Shown here in pieces: positions 7,869 to 16,412 of a stretch of DNA of 64,000 bases. Source of the stretch: Chitinophaga sp. (GTDB lineage Bacteria; Bacteroidota; Bacteroidia; Chitinophagales; Chitinophagaceae); the NCBI RefSeq assembly GCF_019236475.1, contig NZ_JAFAIX010000009.1, forward strand, positions 434,001 to 498,000, given 5' to 3'. The first letter of the stretch is position 1, and every line of letters begins with the position of its first letter. The notes under the pieces were generated by a model, which was given only the letters and a program-made list of their open reading frames with translations, made no database searches and had not been told where the DNA came from. Both the position numbers and the translations under genes were made by a program.

Positions 7869-9278
7869 TCATTTCAAGGAAGTGAAAAGTGATTTCAGGT
7901 CTACATTTACTCCTGCGTATACTGCGTAGTATGGAGAGTAGTTGGGCAAAAGGCCTCGAATTTCTGCTCCTATAAGTCCCTGTATTGCGCTAGTCACATT
8001 ATAGGATACAAATCCATGAATATAGTAAAACCAGGAAGATTTCGTGTTAGGTTTTGTATCGCGTGTAGGTTCACTTTGTCCGGGACCTAATCTACCGCTT
8101 GTTGGAGGGTAGATATTTAATACAGAAGGGGGCATTAATGTTACACTATTCTGGTCATTAATGGAGAAAGTATTGGGATAGTTGGTGGTTCCTCCGAATG
8201 TAAACTGGGAGAATATTTTAAGGTTATTGAGTGGGCTGTAATCCAGTGTTATACCTCCTCCGAAATACCCGTTGAGAAATGTATAACTACGTGAATAGTT
8301 GGAGGGTTGAAAACGGAAAAAGGCAGAATCAACATTGAGATTACCTGGTGCTACGATGGAGTCAACGTTTAATACGTTAACGGTGGTGGTTAGGGAAGTT
8401 TTATTTATCAGCAATTCAAGATGCGCGTGAGCATAAAAGTTAAATTTGGTACCCACTTTTAAGATGCGATACATGGGTTGTATGAATAGGCTCTGTGAGG
8501 AGTTTTGTCTTTTGGTTACAAATTTACTTAGTTGCGAGGCATACTTTGTTCCTGCTGGAATTTTGTCTAGCAGTGGGTCTGGGGAAACTAATTGTTTGAA
8601 ATAAGAGGAAGTTGAATCACTGTCGCCTATATTATAATTTATTGTGGTAAAGCCTAGGTTTAGTCCCCAATTAGAATCTTCAATTGATTTGACAAAGACA
8701 TTGAACCGGCCTAGGTAATTTGATTTCAATGATTGTCCGAATCCGAAGTTATAAGCGTTGAGATAATAGATATCCACTCTTTCTCCATTCGCTCTACTTT
8801 GGGAATCCTTTATCTTTTCTGCGACAACAATAAATGGTTCATTATCTATATTATTTATTTTTATGTTTCCTGTACTATTTTGAAGGATGAACTTTATAGG
8901 CAATACATCTTGGGTATCGTCTGCTGGATAGCTCTTGAATGTGACAGTTTTTCTTATACTCTTCGGTTGAAGATCATTGTTGCCTGGGAAGTCTGAGGGG
9001 GTCAAGTTGATTTTTACAGCCTGACTATCTGGTGTTAGTTGTACATCTTTGCTTGGCAGAAGTTTAATTATGCCTGGTAGTTGTGGAATGGCTTTCAGGA
9101 TTACGGAGCTTGTTGTATCCTGCAATTTCCCTTGCGTCAGGATCGTAATGGAAACTTCATACTCGTTCTCGCTGGAGCTTTGTAGATTTGAAAGGCCATT
9201 TTTAATTTGAATCGTTTGAGCAGTACTAATTAACGGCAGTAGCAGTACCAACATTAGGTAAGGGAATAAAATGCGCAT
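7869..9278 (-). CDS. Secreted or outer-membrane protein of unknown function
   Basis: I do not recognise the family. The 469-residue product begins with a clear signal peptide (hydrophobic run LFPYLMLVLLLPLISTAQ, cleavage near residue 20). The N-terminal half has strand-rich sequence with Ser/Thr/Asn repeats typical of immunoglobulin-like secreted domains. The C-terminal part shows alternating aromatic and small residues (YFGGGITLDYSPLNNLKIFS, FYYIHGFVSYNVTS) that look like outer-membrane beta-barrel strands, although the chain ends in Lys rather than an aromatic residue. It stands alone, with a terminator at 7779-7818. Surface localisation is inferred. Confidence 0.7.
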   Translation of the reverse strand: MRILFPYLMLVLLLPLISTAQTIQIKNGLSNLQSSSENEYEVSITILTQGKLQDTTSSVILKAIPQLPGIIKLLPSKDVQLTPDSQAVKINLTPSDFPGNNDLQPKSIRKTVTFKSYPADDTQDVLPIKFILQNSTGNIKINNIDNEPFIVVAEKIKDSQSRANGERVDIYYLNAYNFGFGQSLKSNYLGRFNVFVKSIEDSNWGLNLGFTTINYNIGDSDSTSSYFKQLVSPDPLLDKIPAGTKYASQLSKFVTKRQNSSQSLFIQPMYRILKVGTKFNFYAHAHLELLINKTSLTTTVNVLNVDSIVAPGNLNVDSAFFRFQPSNYSRSYTFLNGYFGGGITLDYSPLNNLKIFSQFTFGGTTNYPNTFSINDQNSVTLMPPSVLNIYPPTSGRLGPGQSEPTRDTKPNTKSSWFYYIHGFVSYNVTSAIQGLIGAEIRGLLPNYSPYYAVYAGVNVDLKSLFTSLK

Positions 9279-9549
9279 AACAATATTATTGGTTAAATTT
9301 TAAGGTTATTAGAATGCATTCCAGTGTGTTTTGGATAAACTTGTGCTAGCTCAATTAGTGCTGTCTGTAAAATTCATTTGCTCCTTTCAGTTGTAACTGC
9401 AACTAGAATAAATTGGGGTTGGGGTATTTTATTTGCATAAGATTACGATATAAATATTTATTTGATACCCGTTTTTTCACCCTATTTTGGAGATATGATG
9501 ACAGTGGGGGTGAAAAATGGACTCCTGAATTTTCTCAATACCTATTTCT
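9279..9549. other. Divergent intergenic region
   Basis: About 270 bp separate two divergent genes of unknown function. It holds an inverted repeat AGTTG-N6-CAACT near 9391-9406 and a TTGGGGTTGGGG direct repeat shortly after. I see no match to the TAnnTTTG promoter consensus on either strand and no RNA gene. Confidence 0.4.
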
Positions 9550-9993
9550 ATGTATAAGCTAATATTAAAATTGACAGTGGCAATAGCTGTTTTGGCGATC
9601 TTCTCTTGGTTTTCATCGAAATCGCCGGATGCACCTAAATACGATGAGAAATTGATGACCCATGTTCAATTCACTGGCACCATTACTTATATTGAGACGT
9701 CTCATAATCATAATTTTTCCATCTTCGGAATAAAGCTGGATAGTAGCAATACGCCCCATTATTTTGATACCAGCGAGGTGGCCATTGCCCCTTATAGTAT
9801 AAAGGATAGCAATGCAGAATTTTATAGGGAAATGCCCTATCATGCGACCATAGGTGTTAAAGTTGTGCTGGATGCCGATAAGAAAAAAATCTGGTTTTAT
9901 GATAATGATAAGTTGTTGGGGAGTGCAGATATTCGATATAATCACTCGCCTACCAATATTAAATTTGTGAGAGAACACAGTCGTCTGAAGTAA
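9550..9993 (+). CDS. Small membrane-anchored protein, unknown
   Basis: Unrecognised protein of 147 residues. An N-terminal hydrophobic segment (about 3-20, LILKLTVAIAVLAIFSWF) without a lipobox cysteine suggests a single membrane anchor or an uncleaved signal, with the rest outside the cytoplasm. The remainder is strand-rich and ends in a basic tail. There is no operon partner on the same strand. The reverse frame is also open over most of this stretch, but only the plus-strand reading has a plausible N-terminus. Confidence 0.6.
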   Translation: MYKLILKLTVAIAVLAIFSWFSSKSPDAPKYDEKLMTHVQFTGTITYIETSHNHNFSIFGIKLDSSNTPHYFDTSEVAIAPYSIKDSNAEFYREMPYHATIGVKVVLDADKKKIWFYDNDKLLGSADIRYNHSPTNIKFVREHSRLK

Positions 9994-10013
9994 GGAGTAT
10001 TTATAAACCAGGC

Positions 10014-10556
10014 CTACTTATTCCCTATCGGATAAACCAGGCTTTCCATCTGACTAAATCCTAAAAAAATATCTGTAGCAATAAATTGTTCTGCCCTATC
10101 ATAATGATCCGTATTAATAATTTTAGGATTGATAAATGCTACATTGGATAAGATTTTGCCGGACGAAAGGAAAATATTTATCCAAATTCTTTGGAAATAA
10201 ATCTGTTTGATATTCAATTCACTTTTTGCCGACAAAATAGTAGGAGAGTCAATGGTGGTTGTCCAGATATCGCTTTCAGCCAATTTCTTTTCTGTGTTTA
10301 GTTGCCGTTTCAAAATTTGCACTTGGGTATTTTTACTTACGCCAACTCCAATGGAATAGCCAGTAACCGTTCCTGGCCTAGTGCCTAAGTTACAAACGCT
10401 AATCCGAAGGTGGTCAAATGGCTCGTCTACAGTGCCAATGATGCCTAATTTTACGCGACTACCTTTTCTAAATGTTATAAATGTAATTACTCCCAGCACA
10501 GTAGAAAGTGCTGCTCCCCAAACTGTGAGTATGAATATAACTTGATTCTTATCCAT
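10014..10556 (-). CDS. Membrane protein with one N-terminal helix, unknown
   Basis: Unrecognised protein of 180 residues. Residues 5-28 (VIFILTVWGAALSTVLGVITFITF) form a membrane helix; the remaining 150 residues are strand-rich and resemble a small beta-sandwich (SVCNLGTRPGTVTGYSIGVGVS). It converges with the 9550 gene, stops 20 nt apart, and shares no obvious motif with it. A role cannot be assigned. Confidence 0.6.
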   Translation of the reverse strand: MDKNQVIFILTVWGAALSTVLGVITFITFRKGSRVKLGIIGTVDEPFDHLRISVCNLGTRPGTVTGYSIGVGVSKNTQVQILKRQLNTEKKLAESDIWTTTIDSPTILSAKSELNIKQIYFQRIWINIFLSSGKILSNVAFINPKIINTDHYDRAEQFIATDIFLGFSQMESLVYPIGNK

Positions 10557-10687
10557 TGTTATTGAAAGGTGCAGCCAATGTAGAGTGATTAGCTGTGTGA
10601 TGGAGTTTATATTGCCCGGTCTGTTGGGTGTTAACTATAGTAAGATACAAAACTTTATTAATACTGCCCCATTTCAATTTTTATCAC

Positions 10688-11362
10688 TCACACGGCGAGT
10701 CCCAGTACCTCCAAAAAACACTGTTTCCCTTTCGCGGTAATCACTAAAGCCCTGGAGTTAGCGACTCTTCGTACCCAATCCTCTTCCAGCAACTTCTTTA
10801 ACAGTACATTCCCTAAGGAACCGGCCAAATGAAAGCGTCGTTCACTCCAGTCTAGGCATGCTCTTGCAAAGGGTCGCTTTAGCGATAACAGCTCCATGGT
10901 GTCGATACCCAAATCGTGGAAGAATTTTTTTCCGGTTTCAGTTATAGCAGGGGTGTCATCTTCTAGGATAAGGTAATGGCGTTCAACGAGTCGATCTAAT
11001 AGTTTAACGCCGATCGAGCCTGCCATATGATCGTAACAGGTGCGGCAATATTTTATTGGTTGTGGTTTAACAGGGGATACTTGGGTTGGTGGCGGCATTA
11101 ATACAGACATCGCTTCAATGGCGTAGGCGATTTCCTGTCTGGCGAAACTATAATATTTATGTCGACCTTGACTGTTCACTTTCAGCAACCCTGCGTCTAC
11201 TAATTTACTCAGGTGCATACTGGTGCTCTGTCTGGAAGCATCTGCCACAATGGATAATTCGGTGGCAGTATACGCTCTACCATCCAATAAAGACCATAGC
11301 ATCTTCATTCTTGAAGCATCTCCTATTAAAGAAGCTATTCGTTCCAGTTGTTCCATTTCCAT
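10688..11362 (-). CDS. ArsR-family winged-helix transcriptional regulator
   Basis: DNA-binding regulator of 224 residues. The N-terminal 85 residues are a winged helix of the ArsR type (RIASLIGDASRMKMLWSLLDG, then YTATELSIVADASRQSTSMHLSKLVDAGLL and a beta-hairpin GRHKYYSF). The C-terminal extension (about 100-224) has a CRTCYDH motif that could bind metal, and a second helix-turn-helix-like stretch near the end. It is divergent from the hydrolase/monooxygenase fusion at 11509, so it is a plausible repressor of that gene. A TAnnTTTG element lies so close upstream that transcription may start at or next to the first ATG; the second ATG (11356) is an alternative start. Confidence 0.85.
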   Translation of the reverse strand: MEMEQLERIASLIGDASRMKMLWSLLDGRAYTATELSIVADASRQSTSMHLSKLVDAGLLKVNSQGRHKYYSFARQEIAYAIEAMSVLMPPPTQVSPVKPQPIKYCRTCYDHMAGSIGVKLLDRLVERHYLILEDDTPAITETGKKFFHDLGIDTMELLSLKRPFARACLDWSERRFHLAGSLGNVLLKKLLEEDWVRRVANSRALVITAKGKQCFLEVLGLAV

Positions 11363-11366
11363 TGTT

Positions 11367-11374
11367 CAAATATA
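11367..11374 (-). promoter_or_regulatory. -7 element (TATATTTG) of the ArsR-type gene
   Basis: An exact TAnnTTTG match on the minus strand ends 5 nt before the annotated ATG. This would give a leaderless or nearly leaderless message, or favour the second ATG at 11356. A possible -33 TTG lies at 11398-11400 with a long 23-nt spacer. Confidence 0.45.
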
Positions 11375-11432
11375 TACCAATGATTTGGGGGACGATTCAA
11401 TCTATCATGAACTGTCCGGATTTTATAAACGA

Positions 11433-11440
11433 TAGTTTTG
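11433..11440 (+). promoter_or_regulatory. -7 element (TAGTTTTG) of the hydrolase fusion gene
   Basis: An exact TAnnTTTG match lies 68 nt upstream of the chosen ATG at 11509. This supports the start at 11509 over in-frame starts further upstream, which would precede the promoter. No clear -33 box is seen. Confidence 0.45.
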
Positions 11441-11508
11441 GCTCAACGATTACACTTGAACACCATTACACCTGTTTTAAAATCCTATCAATTAAAATAC
11501 AAACAATT

Positions 11509-12807
11509 ATGAATACTAATTCCATTAGAATTGAAAGCCATTTAAAGGATTTAAAGATCGCCTTGTTGCATATGCCACCCAAAACCAGCGTAGGGAATAT
11601 GCCTGTTTTATTGCTTCATGGCGCCACTTTCCCTGCAGCCTTGTCTTTTGATTTCCAGATGAATGGAAGCTCTTGGATGGATTATTTATCAGATCATAAT
11701 ATGGAAAGTTATGCATTGGATTTCTTAGGTTATGGAGATGCCGATCGATACCCGGAGATGAGCCACGAGCAGGGTTTACCTATCGGAAGGGCCATGAGTG
11801 CATACTTGGACGTAGACAAAGCGATTGATTACATCCTACAACAGACCGGACATCGGCAGTTGATCCTGATAGGTCATTCATGGGGAGCGTCTGTGGCGGC
11901 GCTGTATGCAGAAAACTTTCCTAATAAATTAGCAAAATTGGTATTGTTTGCGCCTATTACTGTCAGCGCTGATGCAGTAGATAACCCCATTACTATTGAA
12001 CGCTCCTATGAAAGCTTAACCCCCGATCAAAGGGTACAAGCCATGGTAGATCTAACGCCTGAAGGTGAGATGCATCAACTGGAACCGGAATTGTTCACGC
12101 AATGGAAAGCAGATTGGCTACAGTCAGATATTACCACCAAAAAAACAGATAGCGGCGCTGTTCATTTCCCTGCGGGGCCTTCACAAGATATTGCAGATCT
12201 TAGTCAAGGTAAAAGCTATTATAATCCAGCTAAAATACTAGTACCAACCCTGGTCATTAGGGGAGAATGGGATGACTATCCCAATAACAACGATGCCCTT
12301 CAATTGATGGCATCATTACCTGATGAAACAATCAAAAAATATGTAGTGGTGCCCCGTGGTACCCATGTCATGCACCTGGAGAAAAGTCGGCATCAATTAT
12401 ATGCGGAGACATTGAAATTCATTGATACCCCAGTACAGGAGGAGCGCAGTTCCAATATCGCGGTCATTTTCGAGGTAATACCCCATGAAGGCCGGTTACA
12501 GGACTATCTCGATATCGCTGCGCAATTGAAGTCGACATTAGAAAATGTAGCTGGTTTTGTTTCTATTGAACGGTTTCAAAGTCTGTCTCACCCAGAAAAA
12601 ATATTATCGCTCTCTTTTTGGAAGGACGAGCAATCTATATTCACCTGGCGTAACTTGGAGCTTCACCGGGATGCACAGCAAAAGGGGAGAAATAGTATAT
12701 TCAAAGACTACCATTTACGTATAGCCCATGTAGTGAGAGACTACGGTATGTTCGAGCGTAGAGAGGCCCCAAAGGATAGTCAAATGTACCATGGACGGAC
12801 CTATTAA
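11509..12807 (+). CDS. Alpha/beta hydrolase fused to antibiotic-biosynthesis-type monooxygenase domain
   Basis: Two-domain protein of 432 residues. The N-terminal part (about 1-300) is an alpha/beta hydrolase: oxyanion region LLLHGATF, nucleophile elbow GHSWGAS with Ser124, an Asp in RGEWDDYP and the catalytic His in RGTHVMHLEK. The C-terminal part (about 314-420) is a ferredoxin-like ABM domain (AVIFEVIPHEGRLQDYL, SFWKDEQSIFTWRNLELH), the fold of small cofactor-free or haem-degrading monooxygenases. The reading frame stays open upstream of 11509, but that region overlaps the divergent regulator and has no start signal. Fusions of these two folds suggest sequential oxidation and hydrolysis of one small molecule; the substrate is unknown. 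Confidence 0.85.
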   Translation: MNTNSIRIESHLKDLKIALLHMPPKTSVGNMPVLLLHGATFPAALSFDFQMNGSSWMDYLSDHNMESYALDFLGYGDADRYPEMSHEQGLPIGRAMSAYLDVDKAIDYILQQTGHRQLILIGHSWGASVAALYAENFPNKLAKLVLFAPITVSADAVDNPITIERSYESLTPDQRVQAMVDLTPEGEMHQLEPELFTQWKADWLQSDITTKKTDSGAVHFPAGPSQDIADLSQGKSYYNPAKILVPTLVIRGEWDDYPNNNDALQLMASLPDETIKKYVVVPRGTHVMHLEKSRHQLYAETLKFIDTPVQEERSSNIAVIFEVIPHEGRLQDYLDIAAQLKSTLENVAGFVSIERFQSLSHPEKILSLSFWKDEQSIFTWRNLELHRDAQQKGRNSIFKDYHLRIAHVVRDYGMFERREAPKDSQMYHGRTY

Positions 12808-12891
12808 AGGCCAGTGGTAGGAAGAGGCTGCTGTAGAATTAGGGATTTATTCCGCTTTCAAAGAGGAGAACTATTTGTAAGGAATCCATAA

Positions 12892-12922
12892 TTTGTAAAT
12901 GCCATTATATAACATATATTTG
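12892..12922 (+). promoter_or_regulatory. Promoter of the GT39 gene (TTTG / 19 nt / TATATTTG)
   Basis: A textbook Bacteroidota promoter: -33 TTTG at 12892-12895, a 19-nt spacer and -7 TATATTTG at 12915-12922. The predicted start of transcription is near 12928, about 24 nt before the ATG. Confidence 0.8.
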
Positions 12923-12951
12923 TTTATTACATCCAATTACATACGGGACAT

Positions 12952-14616
12952 ATGCGTACAACCAAACTATCGAATATCCTATTATTGGCAGTGATTGCAG
13001 CGCTTTTCTTCATTCCTTTCTTGGGTCGGGTTCATCTCTTTGATTGGGATGAAATCAATTTTGCAGAGTGTTCTAGGGAAATGTTGAAATTGGACGATTA
13101 TACCAGGATTTATGTCAATTTCAAGCCTTTTTGGGAGAAACCACCCATGTTCTTCTGGATGCAAAGTATATCCATGAAGATATTTGGCATCAATGAATTC
13201 GCGGCGCGTTTCCCTAATGCGCTCTGTGGGATCGTTACGTTGGTGGTGCTATACCTCATTGGGACAAGATTATACGATAAGAAATTCGGACTCTTATGGG
13301 CACTCGCTTTCGGCGGCTCTCTGTTTCCTAATATGTATTTTAAATCCGGTATCATTGACCCATGGTTTAACCTGTTTACCTTCCTAGCCTTGTACTTTTT
13401 CATTTTGTACAACTGGAAGCGGAATGGATTTGATAAGGAAGGGATTGAGAAAAAGCCAGTGTACTATGCAGTTTGGTCTGGCATATTTATGGGACTTGCT
13501 ATTCTCACCAAAGGGCAAGTAGCCTTGATGGTTTTCCTGTTGGTATTAGGGTGCTATTTTGTTTATAACAAGTTCAAAATCTTCTTTAACTGGTGGCATG
13601 CATTGTTGTTTTTGATCGTCACTACTTTAGTAACAGTCACGTGGTATGGATATGAAACGGCAAAGAATGGCCCCTGGTTCATTACAGAGTTTTTAAAGTA
13701 CCAGTATCGCCTCTTCACCACCCACGATGCAGGACAGGCAGGCTTTTTCGGGTATCATTTCATTGTGCTACTCGTAGGATGTTTTCCAGCTTCTCTTTTT
13801 GCTATTCCTGCTTTCTTTAAAGCCCGCTACAGTAGTCGATATGATAAAGATTTTAAAATGTGGATGCTGCTCTTGTTTTGGGTTGTGACCATTTTATTCA
13901 CGATTGTACAATCACGTATCATTCATTATTCTTCTCTGGCTTGGTTCCCGATTTCTTTCCTGGCTGCGTATTCATTTTATAAATGGGATAGGAAGGAAAT
14001 GGAATATAAGAAGTATGTGGGTGTATCCACGACGGTGCTAGGAGGGATTATTGCTGTAGCATTGCTGGGCGTTGCATTAATCGCCTTGAACATTAAGCAA
14101 CTCATCCCTTATGTTCACGATACCTTTGCGCAGGCGAATATGGCGGCTGATGTGAACTGGAGCGGTTGGGAAGGTATAGTGGGTATCTTAATGGTGGTCA
14201 CTATTATAGTGGGACTACGACAGTTAAAGAAACATGCTTTCCTCAATGCGGCAGCCACTTATTTTATCGGAACGGGACTTGTTATTTTCCTGGCGGCAGC
14301 TATTATTGTTCCCAAGGTAGAAAAGTACTCACAGGCCGCTGCTATTGAGTTTTTTGAGCAAAGGCAAGGAGAGGATTGTTATGTTACGACATTAGGTTAT
14401 TGGAGCTACGGACCTTTCTTTTATACGCATAAGAACAAGCCAGTGAATCAAAGTTCATATGATGAAAACTGGCTGCTGACAGGCGCCATTGACAAACCTG
14501 CTTATTTCGTGACAAAAGTAGACCGCGTGGATAACTACAAACAGTTTACTTTGTTGAAAGAGTTGTATCGCAAAAATGGATTTGTGTTTTTGAAGCGGGA
14601 AGTGTTGTCTAAATAA
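12952..14616 (+). CDS. GT39-family (ArnT/PMT-like) membrane glycosyltransferase
   Basis: Integral membrane glycosyltransferase of 554 residues using a lipid-linked sugar. Residue run 8-25 is the first membrane helix; it is followed by the conserved acidic loop FDWDEINFAECSREML (D31, D33, E34), whose Asp acts as catalytic base in this fold. About 11 further hydrophobic segments follow, then a soluble C-terminal domain of about 120 residues (WSYGPFFYTHKN). The family modifies lipid A or glycosylates proteins at the periplasmic face; which acceptor is used here cannot be read from sequence. The gene is alone behind a strong promoter and ends at a 23-bp hairpin terminator. Confidence 0.88.
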   Translation: MRTTKLSNILLLAVIAALFFIPFLGRVHLFDWDEINFAECSREMLKLDDYTRIYVNFKPFWEKPPMFFWMQSISMKIFGINEFAARFPNALCGIVTLVVLYLIGTRLYDKKFGLLWALAFGGSLFPNMYFKSGIIDPWFNLFTFLALYFFILYNWKRNGFDKEGIEKKPVYYAVWSGIFMGLAILTKGQVALMVFLLVLGCYFVYNKFKIFFNWWHALLFLIVTTLVTVTWYGYETAKNGPWFITEFLKYQYRLFTTHDAGQAGFFGYHFIVLLVGCFPASLFAIPAFFKARYSSRYDKDFKMWMLLLFWVVTILFTIVQSRIIHYSSLAWFPISFLAAYSFYKWDRKEMEYKKYVGVSTTVLGGIIAVALLGVALIALNIKQLIPYVHDTFAQANMAADVNWSGWEGIVGILMVVTIIVGLRQLKKHAFLNAAATYFIGTGLVIFLAAAIIVPKVEKYSQAAAIEFFEQRQGEDCYVTTLGYWSYGPFFYTHKNKPVNQSSYDENWLLTGAIDKPAYFVTKVDRVDNYKQFTLLKELYRKNGFVFLKREVLSK

Positions 14617-14628
14617 CAGAGACATAAA

Positions 14629-14684
14629 AAATACTAAAAGCAAAGGCGTTGGAAATTAATTCAACGCCTTTGCTTTTAGTATTT
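14629..14684. terminator. Bidirectional terminator, perfect 23-bp stem
   Basis: Arms 14629-14651 and 14662-14684 are perfect reverse complements around a 10-nt A/T-rich loop. The outer arms are A/T-rich and give a U-tract on both strands. It sits between the convergent GT39 and oxygenase genes. Confidence 0.9.
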
Positions 14685-14695
14685 CTAGTAAGTTT

Positions 14696-15544
14696 TTACT
14701 TTTTACGAGAAAAGAACCGAAGCACTTTACTAATGATTTTATCGTTTGATCCTAACATCCCCTTTATTTCTGTATAAACCGCCACCATGGTATTATCCAG
14801 TTTTACCATGAATTTTTTCTTGTCTTCTCCGGGGCGTACCATATAATGCGTGGCTCTGCGAAAAGGCTGGTTTTCTTCTGTGTAATAATATAAAGCAATA
14901 GATCTTCTGTGTCGGTCTTCGGGGCAGGTAGTGGGTTCTGGGTGACCATGGTAGGAATCCGCATCTGTATTAAATATCACGCAGCGATTAAAAATGGGTA
15001 GCACTTTCTTTTCGCAAGCCTGCATTTGGGTATCCCATAGTTCGAGTTTGCCTCCCCATTCTTCTTCCCAGTCGTGGTTGAGGTAAACGAGCACGTTTAC
15101 ACGTCGTTGCCAGTGGCGATGATGCGGATGTACGGTGAAATCGGCGTGGATATTCAGATAGCCGCCTCGCTTAGACTGATGAATGCCGCCTCCTTCGAGG
15201 TGATCGTCTTTCATCAGGCCCTTAATGCCAGTCAGTGTACTGAGGAATTCCAGGAACGCTGGAGAATTCAGTTCATTAACTGTCCGTTTTATGGAAGCCG
15301 GCAATCGATCAAGGTTATTTAACCCTGCCTTGTTTTCGTTGTAATGAACATAATTGATCCAGCCGTCTCCTTCATTTAATTGATCAAACTCCCGGACACA
15401 CTCATTCAATACCTCGGGGTTCAGGAAGTTCTCTAATACTATATGCGGGTAAGGACTGGCTCCCTTGTATTCGCTGCTTAGCGCAGGGAGTTGATTGTTC
15501 CAATGATCGTAATTAAATAATTGCATATTTTCCGAGGTTTCCAT
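14696..15544 (-). CDS. 2OG-Fe(II) oxygenase (prolyl-4-hydroxylase-like)
   Basis: Non-haem iron, 2-oxoglutarate-dependent oxygenase of 282 residues. The jelly-roll core shows the iron ligands H133 and D135 (NIHADF), a distal His near 199-201 (DSYHGHPEP), and an Arg cluster near 211-214 (RHRRSIALYYY) for 2-oxoglutarate. Relatives hydroxylate proteins or small molecules attached to carriers; the target is unknown. I chose ATG 15544 because AAAGGGAG lies 9 nt before it; the frame stays open for another 51 codons to 15697 and that extension would add a hydrophobic segment, so an anchored form is possible. It is not in an operon. Confidence 0.85.
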   Translation of the reverse strand: METSENMQLFNYDHWNNQLPALSSEYKGASPYPHIVLENFLNPEVLNECVREFDQLNEGDGWINYVHYNENKAGLNNLDRLPASIKRTVNELNSPAFLEFLSTLTGIKGLMKDDHLEGGGIHQSKRGGYLNIHADFTVHPHHRHWQRRVNVLVYLNHDWEEEWGGKLELWDTQMQACEKKVLPIFNRCVIFNTDADSYHGHPEPTTCPEDRHRRSIALYYYTEENQPFRRATHYMVRPGEDKKKFMVKLDNTMVAVYTEIKGMLGSNDKIISKVLRFFSRKK

Positions 15545-15922
15545 GATGGTTTGCTCCCTTTGAGTTTTTAGGAGCTTGGCTTTCAAAAGACGTATAAATA
15601 TAATGCAAATAATAATTGTTCCAACACCCCAAACCTGAGAATTTACCCGAATATGATATCGATAATTCTTAATAGCTCTTCCAAGGTTTTGAAGCAAGAT
15701 TAAATTTATCGATTTATATTATTGCTTTAGGTAGACGAAAGTCGGCTTAACAGGTGATTAACTTCTTATCCTCATGCGACTATAGGCCTATAGATAGGCT
15801 GTTGTCTATATTTAATATTAATAATAATATTAAACTGTTTTGCATTGTCCTATATTAATTTAGGATTCTTAATCAAGAGAGAAATGGGCCTTCGTTCACA
15901 GGGAAATTAGGAAGCCGAATAC
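15545..15922. other. Gap with two palindromes
   Basis: No convincing gene is seen here apart from the possible N-terminal extension of the oxygenase. It holds a perfect 14-bp palindrome CTATAGGCCTATAG (15780-15793) and, 17 nt on, a perfect A/T-only hairpin with 10-bp arms (15811-15820 and 15825-15834). The second could act as a weak terminator; the first looks like a dimeric protein-binding site. Confidence 0.5.
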
Positions 15923-16402
15923 TTAATCTATATTGAGTTGATTAACCATCCTAATATATTCATATTGCAGATCGTCATGCAAGGTATCTATCGCCTTAAC
16001 CGATTTTTTTAGTAGCTGCATATAGATATTTACTATCTGCGTATTCCTACTGTTGGCGATGCCGGATGCTTTCATATGCTGGCATATGTATAAGAGGAGC
16101 TCTGCTTCTGTTTCTTTACTACCTACATAGCGTATATACTTGTTGGTTATACGTATGGTTTTTCTCAATTTTTTCTTGGCGAGGTAGGATTTGTCATGTG
16201 CTATCTCCAGGAATGCCTCGTCAATTTCTGCTTTAATGGCGTTTACATAGGCAGGTAAATCATCCGCTTCAAATAGGAGATAGGTAAGCAGTTCTTTATT
16301 ATCTGCCTTAAATTTCGCTAACCGCAAACATAAAGCCATCAAATTGGCTGGTGGTATGTGTTGTAATTCTTTTTTAATGTCGCTGATAGATGCGGTCTTC
16401 AT
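15923..16402 (-). CDS. DUF6155-like conserved protein
   Basis: All-helical cytoplasmic protein of 159 residues that resembles the DUF6155 proteins common in Bacteroidota (LCLRLAKFKADNKELLTYLLFEADD, then YLAKKKLRKTIRITNKYIRYVGSKETEAELL). No catalytic residues or membrane segments are evident. It starts 10 nt after the stop of the AI-2E family gene and is probably in the same transcript. The family name is from memory and its function is unknown. Confidence 0.7.
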   Translation of the reverse strand: MKTASISDIKKELQHIPPANLMALCLRLAKFKADNKELLTYLLFEADDLPAYVNAIKAEIDEAFLEIAHDKSYLAKKKLRKTIRITNKYIRYVGSKETEAELLLYICQHMKASGIANSRNTQIVNIYMQLLKKSVKAIDTLHDDLQYEYIRMVNQLNID

Positions 16403-16412
16403 AAATTCTTAA

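Noticed and set aside
11086..11508. N-terminal extension of the hydrolase fusion protein by 141 codons
   Set aside because: It overlaps the divergent regulator, contains no domain, and lies upstream of the -7 element at 11433.
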